64,000 nt of DNA from Eupeodes corollae (taxonomy: Eukaryota; Arthropoda; Insecta; Diptera; Syrphidae), in NCBI RefSeq assembly GCF_945859685.1, contig NC_079147.1, positions 265,040,572-265,104,571 on the forward strand, in the 5' to 3' direction. The position numbers and the translations under genes are program-made. Positions 39,601 through 45,850 of the stretch are shown piece after piece. How positions within the stretch are numbered: the first letter of the stretch is position 1; each line of letters opens with the position of its first letter. The notes beneath the pieces are model-generated. The model did not search any database, was not told the DNA's origin, and worked only from the letters and a program-made list of their open reading frames with translations.

Positions 39601-40434
39601 CTCATTCCACATGCCTTATCAGCTGCCAGTGAATCATCATCGCACTCAGAATCATCGTCGGGAAGAGACAGCCATCATGATCACAGTGGTCCAGTGTGGA
39701 TATGTGCTTGTGCGTTTGTAACTGCAGTTTTTATGTACGTTTTGGAAACTCTTCTGCCCTTGCTAAAAGGATCGGATTCAAGTCATGGCCATTCCCATGG
39801 TCATACTCATGGTCACTCTCATGGACATGCCACTGTGGAAGGCTCACCTGCGCCAGCTCCACCGCCAGTTGAAGCTGCTCCAACAGGAACCGAGTCGAGG
39901 GAGATAAATGTCATGCTCGATGAGTTGAAGAAAGACAAGAAGGGCGGTTCAAGGCCCATGACGCCTGTTGCTTTCATGGTCATTATTGGAGATGCCCTTC
40001 ACAATTTGACCGATGGTCTTGCCATTGGTGCTGCCTTTGCCAGCGATCCAGTTACTGGATTGGCCACTGCCTTAGCCGTTCTTTGCCACGAATTGCCCCA
40101 TGAGTTGGGTGATTTTGCTCTGCTCCTTCAAACTGGAATGAGCATTCAACGAGCTGTTCTACTCAACATCGTCTCATCGGTGTTAAGTTTTGTTGGAATG
40201 GCCATAGGGCTGTTAATTGCAGGAGTCCATACAAATATGACTCAGTGGATTTATGCAGCAACAGCTGGTTCATTCCTTTATATCGCTTTTGCGGATTTAA
40301 TACCAGCGATGTCAATGGAGGGGAAGAAAAACTTGAAAAATTCTCTAATTCAAGTTGCGGGAATTTTAGTTGGTGGTGCTATAATGATGGCCATAGCTTT
40401 AAATGAAGATTCCTTACAGAAATTGTTCCAATAG
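12501..40434 (+). CDS. ZIP-family (SLC39, LIV-1 subfamily) zinc transporter, 4 exons
   Basis: Joined from 12501-12653, 29619-29994, 38236-38547 and 39443-40434: 1833 nt, 610 residues plus a TAG stop. All introns have GT/AG ends and phases agree (0, 1, 1). The protein has a signal peptide, a long acidic/His-rich extracellular domain with a CPALL ('PAL') motif at 250-254, then about eight membrane segments. Diagnostic motifs are HNLTDG (467-472) in TM4 and the LIV-1 signature CHELPHELGD around 495-504 in TM5; these His/Asp/Glu residues form the binuclear metal site in the family. A His-rich loop (HGHSHGHTHGHSHGH, 395-409) lies between TM3 and TM4. Family knowledge: such proteins import zinc into the cytosol across the plasma membrane or from secretory compartments. 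Among fly paralogues it looks closer to the Zip71B/ZIP5 type than to foi (ZIP6/10), but I could not align it, so no symbol is given. Confidence 0.93.
12654..15555 (+). other. Start of ZIP intron 1, no recognised feature
   Basis: AT-rich, with short open frames (for example 13227-13553, 13714-13929) that have no recognisable domain and lysine/phenylalanine-heavy composition typical of random AT-rich DNA. A short run of GTCCGTCCGT-type repeats occurs near 12840-12860. Confidence 0.5.
15557..17400 (+). mobile_element. Jockey-like LINE relic F1 in ZIP intron 1
   Basis: Plus-strand non-LTR retrotransposon with frameshifts. Endonuclease C-terminal part at 15557-15838 (NEFTRIFDVAGQTVNTLDLF, LTSDP), continuing GVLPPLGTNDHCVISTNFSF; linker at 16015-16209 (NRVQSIKPKKNEWFNLSCKE); a piece of RT at 16465-16921 (FRTCIVVRVLKDL, ALDILKAFDRVQHQ with the first catalytic Asp); RT core including YADD missing; C-terminal NIIQKRALKMIGERC at 17168-17230. 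Contains a 145-bp tandem duplication at 16911-17200. Cannot be active. A separate element follows at 17440. Confidence 0.85.
16911..17200 (+). repeat. 145-bp tandem duplication inside LINE F1
   Basis: Units 16911-17055 and 17056-17200 both begin TAAGTGTTTAAGTTTTCTCT and run nearly identically to a shared AATCTTTTGAATATAAT block; only a few differences (for example ATACAG/ATGCAG). High similarity means the duplication is younger than the decay of the host LINE. Confidence 0.9.
17440..18880 (+). mobile_element. Jockey-like LINE relic F2 (RT to 3' end)
   Basis: Second plus-strand LINE directly after F1. The RT starts near 17485 (NCLIAKLSVNHKLFESIIF, DSQHGFVQNKSTATNLFHF, VDCVFTDFS then a stop, AIDKLCHKTLTSKL). 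A frameshift near 17880-17910 leads into the frame ending at 18478: TGVPQGSHLGPLLFILNTND, then YADVIKIF, where the catalytic YADD has become YADV, then the thumb (LLYVTFVRPMLEYGYRIWAP). Broken C-terminal sequence continues to about 18740 (GQKSPLNQVILVYK). The 218-residue frame beginning 17822 starts out of the true frame. Clade assignment from the GVPQG/LGP/LEY blocks. Confidence 0.88.
18881..21480. other. Intron 1 stretch, nothing recognised
   Basis: AT-rich with a few ATGTATG-type runs near 19610-19630 and 20770-20800. No coding domain or known repeat seen. Confidence 0.5.
21481..22650 (-). mobile_element. RTE-type LINE relic, copy C
   Basis: Minus-strand copy starting at its 3' end with CTTACTTAAGGTGGTGTTAC near 21488. 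C-terminal and RT fragments follow (MTMENW-like block and catalytic-domain debris at 22130-22280), and the part nearest 22650 matches the endonuclease/RT linker of copy B (reverse of 8590-8700; GGTCTGGAAACCCGAA). Large internal deletions: the YADD region and most of the RT are missing. Highly decayed, the oldest-looking RTE copy here. Confidence 0.75.
23030..23480 (-). mobile_element. Jockey-like LINE C-terminal fragment
   Basis: Minus strand reads FLDSIQRRAFKTISDSNI, NSITSLENHCKVPCLSLF, then HHYFKGLCSNETVSLVL. This matches the C-terminal region of the F1-type LINE (IQKRALKMIGE, LKHRRKV at 17168-17290). Only the 3' coding end is kept. Confidence 0.7.
23481..25000. other. Intron 1 stretch, nothing recognised
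   Basis: AT-rich, no gene, RNA gene or known repeat recognised. Confidence 0.5.
25005..25526 (+). mobile_element. Jockey-like LINE relic (F1 type), left part
   Basis: Similar to F1: SRFAVNSKLSEIAMSRPVLE at 25024-25080 (as in 16405-16450), FRTLAIERALKYLK, then the block at 25417-25500 that parallels 16729-16800 (MTG, AFVAKGSPLIWWF). It stops abruptly at the 8-bp site AGATCTTT (25519-25526), where RTE copy D is inserted; the same element resumes at 27272. Confidence 0.8.
25527..27271 (+). mobile_element. RTE-type LINE relic, copy D, nested
   Basis: 5'-truncated RTE copy with the best-preserved RT: linker from 25530, LKSNKAAGADVLNAELFKA (26230), LNCTNYRGISLLNIAYKIFS, GFRPGKSTVD, HHLFIDFKAAYDSI (26610-26660), MTMENSRCFIKVGNNL, RFRQGDALSCDFFN and AYADDIDI (26930-26945) with the catalytic Asp pair. 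Sequence between the YADD and the C-terminal block is deleted: 26960-27000 runs into RRVKVLRLRWLGHVECME. The 3' end is CGCCACCTTAAGTAAGTAAG (to about 27270). AGATCTTT flanks both ends (25519-25526, 27272-27279), the target-site duplication. An in-frame stop at 26559 and frameshifts disable it. Confidence 0.92.
27272..28360 (+). mobile_element. Jockey-like LINE relic (F1 type), right part
   Basis: Continuation of the LINE interrupted at 25526: GFDRVWHQALLSKIVLL near 27300-27345 (RT motif with the first Asp), later a VFDIAKNAA block near 27995-28020 and a C-terminal piece near 28290-28350 similar to 17305-17370. A SINE (27610-27800) lies inside it. Strongly decayed; limits uncertain. Confidence 0.7.
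27610..27800 (+). mobile_element. tRNA-derived SINE, partial copy
   Basis: Head GATTAGTGCGTAGGACTGCT, then GGTTCCCTGCCTGTGCT corresponding to the tRNA-like B-box region, then the SINE body (CACGGATGCTGCCTT, AGTAATTCTTGATTCTTGAA, AGCTTAAAACTG). The 3' end with the RTE-like tail is missing. Confidence 0.75.
28616..28892 (+). mobile_element. tRNA-derived SINE, best copy
   Basis: About 280 bp. The head resembles a tRNA gene: GTGCGTTGGACTGTCATGC followed by an intact Pol III B box GGTTCGATCCC at 28669-28679, then CTGCCTGTGCCACC. The body follows (ACAGGTACTGCCTTTTGCG, AGCCGTTCGGATTCAGCTT, GTTGAGAGTTGTAAGTCAC). The 3' end, about 28855-28892 (CTAGGCCTTAGTTTTCAACA then AACTGTTGCCTACCCAA), resembles the RTE LINE 3' end. 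No coding capacity. Confidence 0.88.
28893..29618. other. End of ZIP intron 1, nothing recognised
   Basis: AT-rich up to the polypyrimidine tract and AG before exon 2. Confidence 0.5.
29619..29994 (+). CDS. ZIP transporter exon 2: extracellular domain
   Basis: Acceptor TTTTTTTGAACAG precedes 29619; donor GTAAGT starts at 29995. Codes residues 52-176 plus the first base of codon 177. It reads GLEHLMYNLGLGELEF at its start and is acidic and low in hydrophobic segments, as expected for the extracellular N-terminal part of LIV-1 transporters. The open frame continues about 40 bp past the donor, which is intron read-through. Confidence 0.88.
29995..31282. other. Start of ZIP intron 2, nothing recognised
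   Basis: AT-rich; the open frame across 29962-30177 is read-through past the exon 2 donor. Confidence 0.5.
31283..32500 (-). repeat. Repeat family R, copy 2 (inverted)
   Basis: Best-preserved R copy, about 1.2 kb. One end at 31283-31370: AACTTCCCATAGGAAG (containing a palindrome) and GTCCGATTTGTCAAATTG. Then TTCGCGACGTTTTTTCGTCG near 31423 and a GGGCTCTCAAAAAAATTGCG block. The middle (31700-32400) is an array of about four degenerate units with a period near 174 bp, each with 'CTAAAAAAA', 'AAAGTTGGTAAAAA' and 'TCAAATATCTTTTCAAAA'-like blocks. The other end at 32443-32496 has GACAGACGGGGTGGGAAG and GTGTGGGTCGCATCCC. No protein domain. It lies in ZIP intron 2. Confidence 0.82.
32936..34922 (-). 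mobile_element. hAT-type (ZMYM1/DUF4371-like) relic
   Basis: The minus frame at 34432-34728 ends SLEDCRGQSYDNASNMSGKY, a hallmark block of hAT-derived zinc finger MYM-type-1-like proteins, preceded by HIDQLTLVIRYV and FLENDGI. Further broken frames at 33400-34250 probably hold the C-terminal part. The ends look like imperfect terminal inverted repeats: GGGTCGTAACGCTGTAT on the plus strand at about 32936 and, on the minus strand from about 34920, GGGGTCGAAATACTGTATGG. Several CTGTAT/ATACAG subterminal copies follow each end. A clear 8-bp target duplication was not seen. Inactive. Confidence 0.72.
34954..35017. repeat. 64-bp direct repeat, left copy
   Basis: Begins TAGTTTTATAATTT and ends TAACTATTTGAAT; the same 64 bp, with under ten mismatches and no gaps, recurs at 36348-36411. 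Flanks a mariner relic. Confidence 0.85.
35271..36143 (-). mobile_element. Tc1/mariner-type relic, copy 1
   Basis: Minus-strand transposase remnant. From high to low coordinate: FSDEAHF-like region near 35900, FFENDDGTTVTVNSE (35750-35800), WFQQDG followed by NTTRTNMALLQETF, WPPRSC at 35580-35600, and a C-terminal NDVVFHTQC near 35350. The left end CAGGGTTGTCCATTTTGGGG (35271-35290) pairs imperfectly with ACCACAAAATGGGTATTG near 36122-36139, a probable terminal inverted repeat. Several stops. Of the DDE-transposase superfamily; a rosa-like group is possible. Confidence 0.82.
36348..36411. repeat. 64-bp direct repeat, right copy
   Basis: Begins TAGTTTTATAATTT and ends TAACCATTTGAAT; partner of 34954-35017. 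Confidence 0.85.
36500..36770 (-). mobile_element. Possible further mariner fragment
   Basis: The minus strand reads LRETFGERIISHNMVVNSE, RSNIVTFDTTRQFGVELFEI, then NLEMNIRRDI, which lines up with the ETFPGRVISRRGDVNWPPRSC..DLTPLDFFLW..ANI stretch of mariner C-terminal domains. Badly decayed, so tentative. Confidence 0.4.
36771..38235. other. End of ZIP intron 2, nothing recognised
   Basis: AT-rich up to the exon 3 acceptor. No gene or known repeat recognised. Confidence 0.5.
38236..38547 (+). CDS. ZIP transporter exon 3: PAL-motif domain
   Basis: Acceptor TTTTTCTTTCAG precedes 38236; donor GTGAGC starts at 38548. Codes residues 177-280 and shares split codons at both ends (phase 1 in, phase 1 out). 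It has a His/Asp/Glu-rich stretch (220-231) that may bind metal, three cysteines (185, 250, 262) and LCPALLAQIDQQVC, which matches the 'PAL' motif region that mediates dimerisation of the extracellular domain in LIV-1 ZIPs. Confidence 0.9.
38548..39442. other. ZIP intron 3, nothing recognised
   Basis: 895 bp of AT-rich intron between exons 3 and 4. Confidence 0.8.
39443..40434 (+). CDS. ZIP transporter exon 4: membrane domain
   Basis: Acceptor TTTTTTCCATTCCAG precedes 39443. Codes residues 281-610 with all membrane segments: TM1 about 283-307, TM2 312-335 (VGTLSGDALMHLIPHAL), TM3 363-386, TM4 455-482 with HNLTDG, TM5 488-512 with HELPHE, TM6 519-541, TM7 551-572, TM8 584-601. A Ser/His-rich loop separates TM2 and TM3, and the His-rich cytoplasmic loop between TM3 and TM4 is the usual zinc-sensing region of the family. 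The frame stays open about 160 bp upstream of 39443, but that part is AT-rich intron. Confidence 0.95.
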
Positions 40435-40780
40435 TAGAATATTCCTAAGAAAATATTTGTTCTTAATTTAATTTTTATTTATATTTAGTTTCAATATTTT
40501 TTGTTTTGAACTTTTGTTTCTGTCTTTTTTTTCGAGAATCTACTATCATAGTGCTGTGAAGTTTCATAGGGTAAAATAATATATTGCCAATTTAAATATA
40601 TATGTATGTCATGTCGCGTCGTCGTATTTTTAGTTATAAATTGTATAAACGTTAATATACATTTATTTTTTATGGCTGCCAAAACTATAAGAATTTATAC
40701 CTATTATTATTAATTGTTAAGTTTATTGTTACATATTAGATATTTTGTATATAAATACAATTTATTTTACAAAAATTGTC
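40435..40780 (+). other. 3' UTR of the ZIP gene
   Basis: AT-rich sequence after the TAG stop. There is no perfect AATAAA near the likely end; TATAAA at 40750-40755 is a possible variant polyadenylation signal. The end is a guess. Confidence 0.35.
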
Positions 40781-41450
40781 TTTTATTTTTGGAAACTTAC
40801 AAAAAATAGTCGAAAATGTGGGTAAGTAAAATACAAATATTCGTTTAAATCGTATTGAAACTTGTACAAGGTGTCACAAAAAAATTATTTAATTTTCAGT
40901 TGTCATAAAACTACATATCTATATATCGACTGCTTTACATCCAGAGCTCACATACTGAAGGTCTTAAGCTAGTTTTGTTTGAAAGGCTCTTTACCTTAAG
41001 TGTACACCAATACAAAAATTATTTAAATTATTAAATCTTCTGATCAGGGAATCAGCTGTTTGGTGTTGTTTTGAAAATTTCAAACATACAAAATAATTAA
41101 TTGATTTGAACTAATCGTGTAAGATATGCTCCAACTTCTTGGGCCGATTTTTTCAGTGTTCAGAGTTAAACACAGAGTTAGTTAATCCTCAATTCAGAGT
41201 TAACTCACCAACAAGTTTTTCAGTGGGGTTTTAATTTTTACCTTATAAGTGATTTTAGAATTTGGTATCACTGAAAAGTTATCGATTAAGTCGACAAAAA
41301 AAATATCAAAATCGTTGGATTTTGGTTGAAAGCATCAAGTCGTTGTTTATTTCAACCAGTTAACTTACCCCCACCTAAATTCGTTTTGCCCTCAATGAGA
41401 TTAGTTTTCTGATATTAGCTATGATTAAAAAACAAAACATTTCAAATCAA
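40781..41450. other. Downstream of ZIP gene, nothing recognised
   Basis: AT-rich, no domain-bearing frame. Confidence 0.5.
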
Positions 41451-42330
41451 GCAAATAAAATGTCTCCTTCGATGTCATAATTGACTATTTTGCTCTAATT
41501 GATGATGTCGTTTTTATTGTGACAAAGGGTCTGGGGAGTATTGCAATTTGGTATCACATCAACAACCATCATAAATAAGAAAGGGGACATAAACCCTGTT
41601 CTGAATCGTTAAATTCTCAGTTTGTGTATAGAATAATAAGGTGTCCACCCTACACAGGCATATTCCAGAACTAACCTTACAAAAGAAACAAAAAGTAACT
41701 TGAGAACATGTAGTATCAATTCTTTTGGAAAGTTAAAGTTTTCGTCAGCATACATCGACACCAAGTCATTTTTTATAAATAAATTAAAAATGATTGGGCC
41801 TTGATGGTTGCCCGGAGGCACACCAGAACAAACGGAGTTAAACATTCATTATATAATATTTCACTGCTTTTTCTATTTTCAATTTCAGAAATTGTTATTA
41901 AAAACTTGAGGAAGCAGTTTAAAAATGAATGTCTTATGACACAACTTATCAAAATCAAAACAAAATCAGTAAATACGCAATCTACTTAGTGACATTTCTC
42001 AAAAATATCTAACAAAAGAAAGTAGTTGCGATTGACTAAAACAATTTTGGTATCACAGATAGCTTAGCAATGGGTCGATAGTTCATTTCATTGTTTGGAC
42101 CTTTCTTGTGCAATGGAGAATAAATGAGGTTTCAAGATAATTGAACTCTTTAAAGACGTGCTAAAGGGAATATAATCGTATAAAGTATACGACAAATAAG
42201 AAGCCCTTTTTTTTAAATAGAGGAGGACACACCATCAGGACCAGGACCAAAACACTTACCTAATTTCAACATGTACTGTGCGACTTATTTTGAAATTGAA
42301 AGAACATGGTTTTTCAATAAGATCGAGTAG
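41450..42330 (-). mobile_element. Jockey-like LINE relic (RT part)
   Basis: The minus strand carries KCFGPGPDGVSSS near 42235, PLHKKGPNNEMNYRPIAKLS near 42060-42120 (fingers), CSGVPPGNHQGPIIFNLF near 41780-41830, then MYADENF, followed after a deletion by LKLLFVSFVRLVLEYACVGW, TPYYS. Most of the palm/thumb between YAD and LLFVSFVR is missing, and the YADD box is YADE. Similar to F2. The 5' part may be the endonuclease fragment at 44190-44640, with a mariner between. Confidence 0.8.
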
Positions 42331-42379
42331 ATGTTGAAATGTAATAAAACAATGTGTGAGGTATTAACAAAAATGTTTT

Positions 42380-43560
42380 TTTTTTTTGTAATTTGAAAGG
42401 TGCATGTACATACGTATGCCATTAAGTGTGGAATATGACATCATTCATAAGCCCATCTCGGCTTCTTACGGTGGCACGGATCCGAGTGGTACAATTTTCA
42501 ATGACTCTTTCGCATAGATCCGGGTAAAGTTGATCCATGGCCTGTTTTATGTTCACCTTTTGGGCATCGGCCTATTTGCTAGACCTGCGACTTCAATGAA
42601 CCCCATAAGAAAAAGTCTAGAGAGGTCAAATGGCATCACCTCTGCATAGATAACCTTACCCTGAAATCGTTGATGCAAAATTTCAATCGTGGGGTTTGCT
42701 GTGTCGCACGTAGCGTCGTTCTGCTGGAACCACATGTCGTATGGTTCAATTTAGGCCATACAAAATTAGTTATCATCGTTACCAATTACCAATTGCGCCC
42801 CAAATCTATACCAAACGGTAACATGTTGTAAATGAATTATCAGCTGGTGAACCTCCCGTGAGTTGGTGTCGTTGTCGTCCCATATACGGCAATTTTTAAT
42901 TTAACACAGCCATTCATCTTAAAATTCGCCTCGTAACTAAAATAAATAAATTAGGTGGCGCAACAGTCCATGGAGAACTAGCGCGCCTCTTGACTAAAGA
43001 TGATTTTTCGCCCAAAATTGTGGTCCTCTTCCAAACGATTTTTAGCCCAGTCAGCGAACAAACGGCGTTGTTTATGTTAATTAACTTTTAGCTCCTAGGT
43101 CAGTTGGATCTTGTACGGTTGTAGACCTAAGTCCCGACTCAAAATTCGAGAAGTTGAAGTCTGCGAAAGGCCGAGTTCTTGCGCACAGCGAGGAAAAGAC
43201 TGCCTCGGATTATGCTGTACACTTTCTCGGCCAGTGTTGACTGATTGTTTATAGAACCGGTCGTCTCAAATTTGGCCACCAAACGTTAAAGAGTCGACTG
43301 CAAAGGGCCATCACGTCTACAGTGGAATGGGTGCAAAGCGCGTAACTTTTGCGTTAACGAGCACTCATTTTGATAATAAGATTTTATCATTTGAACTTAT
43401 TGTTCAATGGTGTAACTTGCCATGATGATTTGGCATAAGCAACTGAATAATGAACAAAAGATTTGACAGATGTTATCAAAACAAAATGGCCACCACAGGG
43501 CTGCAAAATCTGCCCGCACCAATTGAAAACCCTTTAGTTACATTAATCAAACGCTTTTTT
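42380..43560 (-). mobile_element. Tc1/mariner-type relic, copy 2
   Basis: Minus-strand transposase remnant. From high to low: N-terminal helix-turn-helix region with YQNECSLTQKLRALHPFHC (about 43330-43420) and RLVAKFETTGSINNQSTLAE; FADWAKNRLEEDHNFGRKII near 43005-43060; then the first catalytic block interrupted by a SINE tail (42942-42983); then EANFKMNGCV, WFQQNDATCDTANPTIEI at 42680-42735, and the C-terminal NDVIFHT-like end near 42430. The right end ACCAATTGAAAACCC (43519-43533) may be the terminal inverted repeat; the left one was not identified. Stops throughout. Confidence 0.85.
42942..42983 (-). mobile_element. SINE 3'-end insertion in mariner copy 2
   Basis: Contains the SINE 3' terminus in minus orientation (AATAAATAAATTAGGTGGCG then CAACAGTCCATGGAGAACTA). 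It is bounded by CGCCTCGTAACTAAA (42927-42941) and CGCCTCTTGACTAAA (42984-42998), a 15-bp imperfect target-site duplication. A 5'-truncated insertion of about 42 bp. Confidence 0.85.
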
Positions 43561-44189
43561 GAAATAGCTTGCAAATACATATGTATGTTTGCAATAACTT
43601 TTAGATCATGATTAGATGATATTGAATTTGACAAAGTGTTAGGTTAGCCACACACTTTTTTCTTGCAGTTGACAAACTACCAGAAATTATGTGGATTCTA
43701 TTTAAGACCCATGTATTTCAATTCTAAAAAGTTTAAATATTCATGAAATAATTGTTTAAGGATAAGAAACGTTCTATAAAAATCAACAACAGCTCTTGTG
43801 TGATTATATTTCGCTTAAGCTTTGTTTCTTTTGTTTTGTTCATCTATTAAGGGTCTTGCACATGAGAGCGAACAACGAATGAACGAATAGACGAACAAAC
43901 GTGGTTTTACCCATTTAAAAAAGTCAATTTCAAACAAAAACACATTTAAATTATAAGAAACCAATTGATTTACATTTTTTTTCTAAAACAAGACAATTTT
44001 GTAAAAAAAAAATTGGTAGTAACGAATTGCAGTGTGGTTGCTACGAACTGTCAAACTATATTCGCGTTCCACATACCATCCACACTGCAACGAAAAAATT
44101 GTTTGCGCTTAACTTAACCCCAAAATTATACCACTCTTGTATTATTTGTTGAAAAGGGTACTTATAAATTGAACATGTACTGTTCGTAG

Positions 44190-44640
44190 TTCATCGGCAA
44201 CAGAAACAGAAAGCTCATTTAGGCTAGATGCGTTTATTGGAATGTAGAAAGTTGCCAATTTGTATCCAATTTAGATTCGGTACGTTGAAGTCACCTCCAA
44301 TCAAAATTTCAAGTACTGGCTCCAAAAGAGCATATAGACATTCAATTAAGTCATTAAATTTTTCGTAAATGTCATTGTAAGAACTTTGTGATATATTTAT
44401 AATAAATAAATATCCGGATACTACCTTAATTTTTATTCAAAAAAGTTCAATGTCAGTGGATCGAAAATCGTCAATCATGAATTCCTCCTCTTAAAGTGTC
44501 AGAAAGGTATGTTAGTATCATGACATCGCGTGGTAGATTTTTTATGTTTTTTGTAGCCCATGTTGGTCTTTTTCTAAAATCCATTTACATCCTGATAGTT
44601 TATAGGAATTTGTTTAAGCTGATTTGACGTCAATATAGCG
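44190..44640 (-). mobile_element. LINE endonuclease fragment
   Basis: The minus strand reads EPVLEILIGGDFNVPNLNW near 44260-44330, the GDFN core of LINE AP-type endonucleases, with broken frames around. It may belong to the same insertion as the RT at 41450-42330. Confidence 0.6.
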
Positions 44641-45052
44641 TTGTCCGATTTTGACGAAAATGGTTTTGATTTATAATAATACTAAAAATACTTTTATCTC
44701 GTCTTCTATTTAATCGCTTTAAAAATATATGATGATTTTCCTGAATTGCTTTAAATTAATATAATTTTCTTTGTACTTAATATAAACTTATTTTACTGTT
44801 AAAATGGCAATAATTTGATAATTTGTTTAAAAACCATGGAAATAACTAATAAATGCCCATATTCAAAGAAATTTAATTTGCTTGCAATTATCTCAATTGT
44901 AAGATATTTATTTTTATTTGCTGTGCAATTATATAATTGAAAGTGGGAATTATTCAATAAAATTTAACTCTTTTGAGTGATAAAGGTCAATTAAGTTATT
45001 ATTAAGGTATTGGTGATTATGAAATCCGTTGAATCATCTAATTTAAATCAAT

Positions 45053-45250
45053 ACAAACAAATAAATTGGGTAGGTCAACAGTCTGTAGAGAACTAGGGCC
45101 AAGCATTACTCTTAAAGGGGTTTGTCAATTCCTCGAAAGAGAAAGGACAAAGGACCCATGAAAAACTTTATGTGGTATAGGTACGGATTGACCCGAAGAC
45201 CTCTAGCATAAGAATACTACGCACTAACCATCACATCACGGGTACTACAG
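45053..45250 (-). mobile_element. tRNA-derived SINE, minus copy
   Basis: Reading from the 3' end: AAATAAATTGGGTAGGTCAA, CAGTCTGTAGAGAACTAGGG, then body (TTTGTCAATTCCTCG) and tRNA-like head (CTCTAGCATAAGAATACTAC, GCACTAACCATCACATCACG). B-box region mutated. Internally deleted relative to 28616-28892. Confidence 0.8.
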
Positions 45251-45768
45251 TCAACTAATTTATTAATATTTAATTAAAATATCAATATGAATTTTATAGC
45301 TGTCTTTTTTTGAAGATCTCCAATTTTGTATGTGTACTCTTTCAAATTTTGTTTCAGGTTTCAAAATAGCTATCAAAAAATTTATTTTATGTGGACATTT
45401 AGAAAGAAAACAACTATGGTAACCCTAAAAAAAAAATGTATCTTTTACTCTAGCACCTGCTAGATGGCACTGAATTTCTTTTCTAGTAGATTGGTTCATG
45501 CATGTACTACATGAATAAAAACGGGTTTGATGATAAGTAACAAAATTCTTGCAGTGCAAGACTAATCTGAGCAATATTGAGCTACAATAATTTATAATTA
45601 AGTTATGAAACAAATATGTTTAGTGTTTGTATAAAAAAACATATAAAAACAATATATTATTAATGTTTGTGGAAATATAAAAAAAGAAGAGCTGAATATT
45701 GTTACAACTTTAAATAACCTTAAGTGAAAACATGAAAATAAGTTTACTGTCCCAAAAGTCTTAACATC

Positions 45769-45773
45769 AAAAA
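45769..45773 (-). terminator. Pol III T-run terminator of tRNA-Glu
   Basis: Five consecutive T on the minus strand five bases after the tRNA discriminator base, the usual RNA polymerase III stop signal. Confidence 0.8.
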
Positions 45774-45778
45774 GGCAT

Positions 45779-45850
45779 TTCCCATACCGGGAATCGAACC
45801 CGGGCCTCCCGGGTGAGAGCCGGGTATCCTAACCACTAGACAATATGGGA
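45779..45850 (-). tRNA. tRNA-Glu (anticodon CTC)
   Basis: On the minus strand the sequence folds as a full 72-nt cloverleaf: acceptor stem TCCCATA/TATGGGA with discriminator A, D arm TCTAGTGGTTAGGATA, anticodon stem CCCGG/CCGGG with loop CTCTCAC (anticodon CTC), and T arm CCGGG/CCCGG with TTCGATT. No intron. The internal Pol III A and B boxes are intact. A run of five T on the minus strand lies a few bases past the 3' end (45769-45773), a proper Pol III terminator. It has no obvious partner genes and sits between a SINE and unclassified AT-rich DNA. All arms pair, so it is probably functional. Confidence 0.96.
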
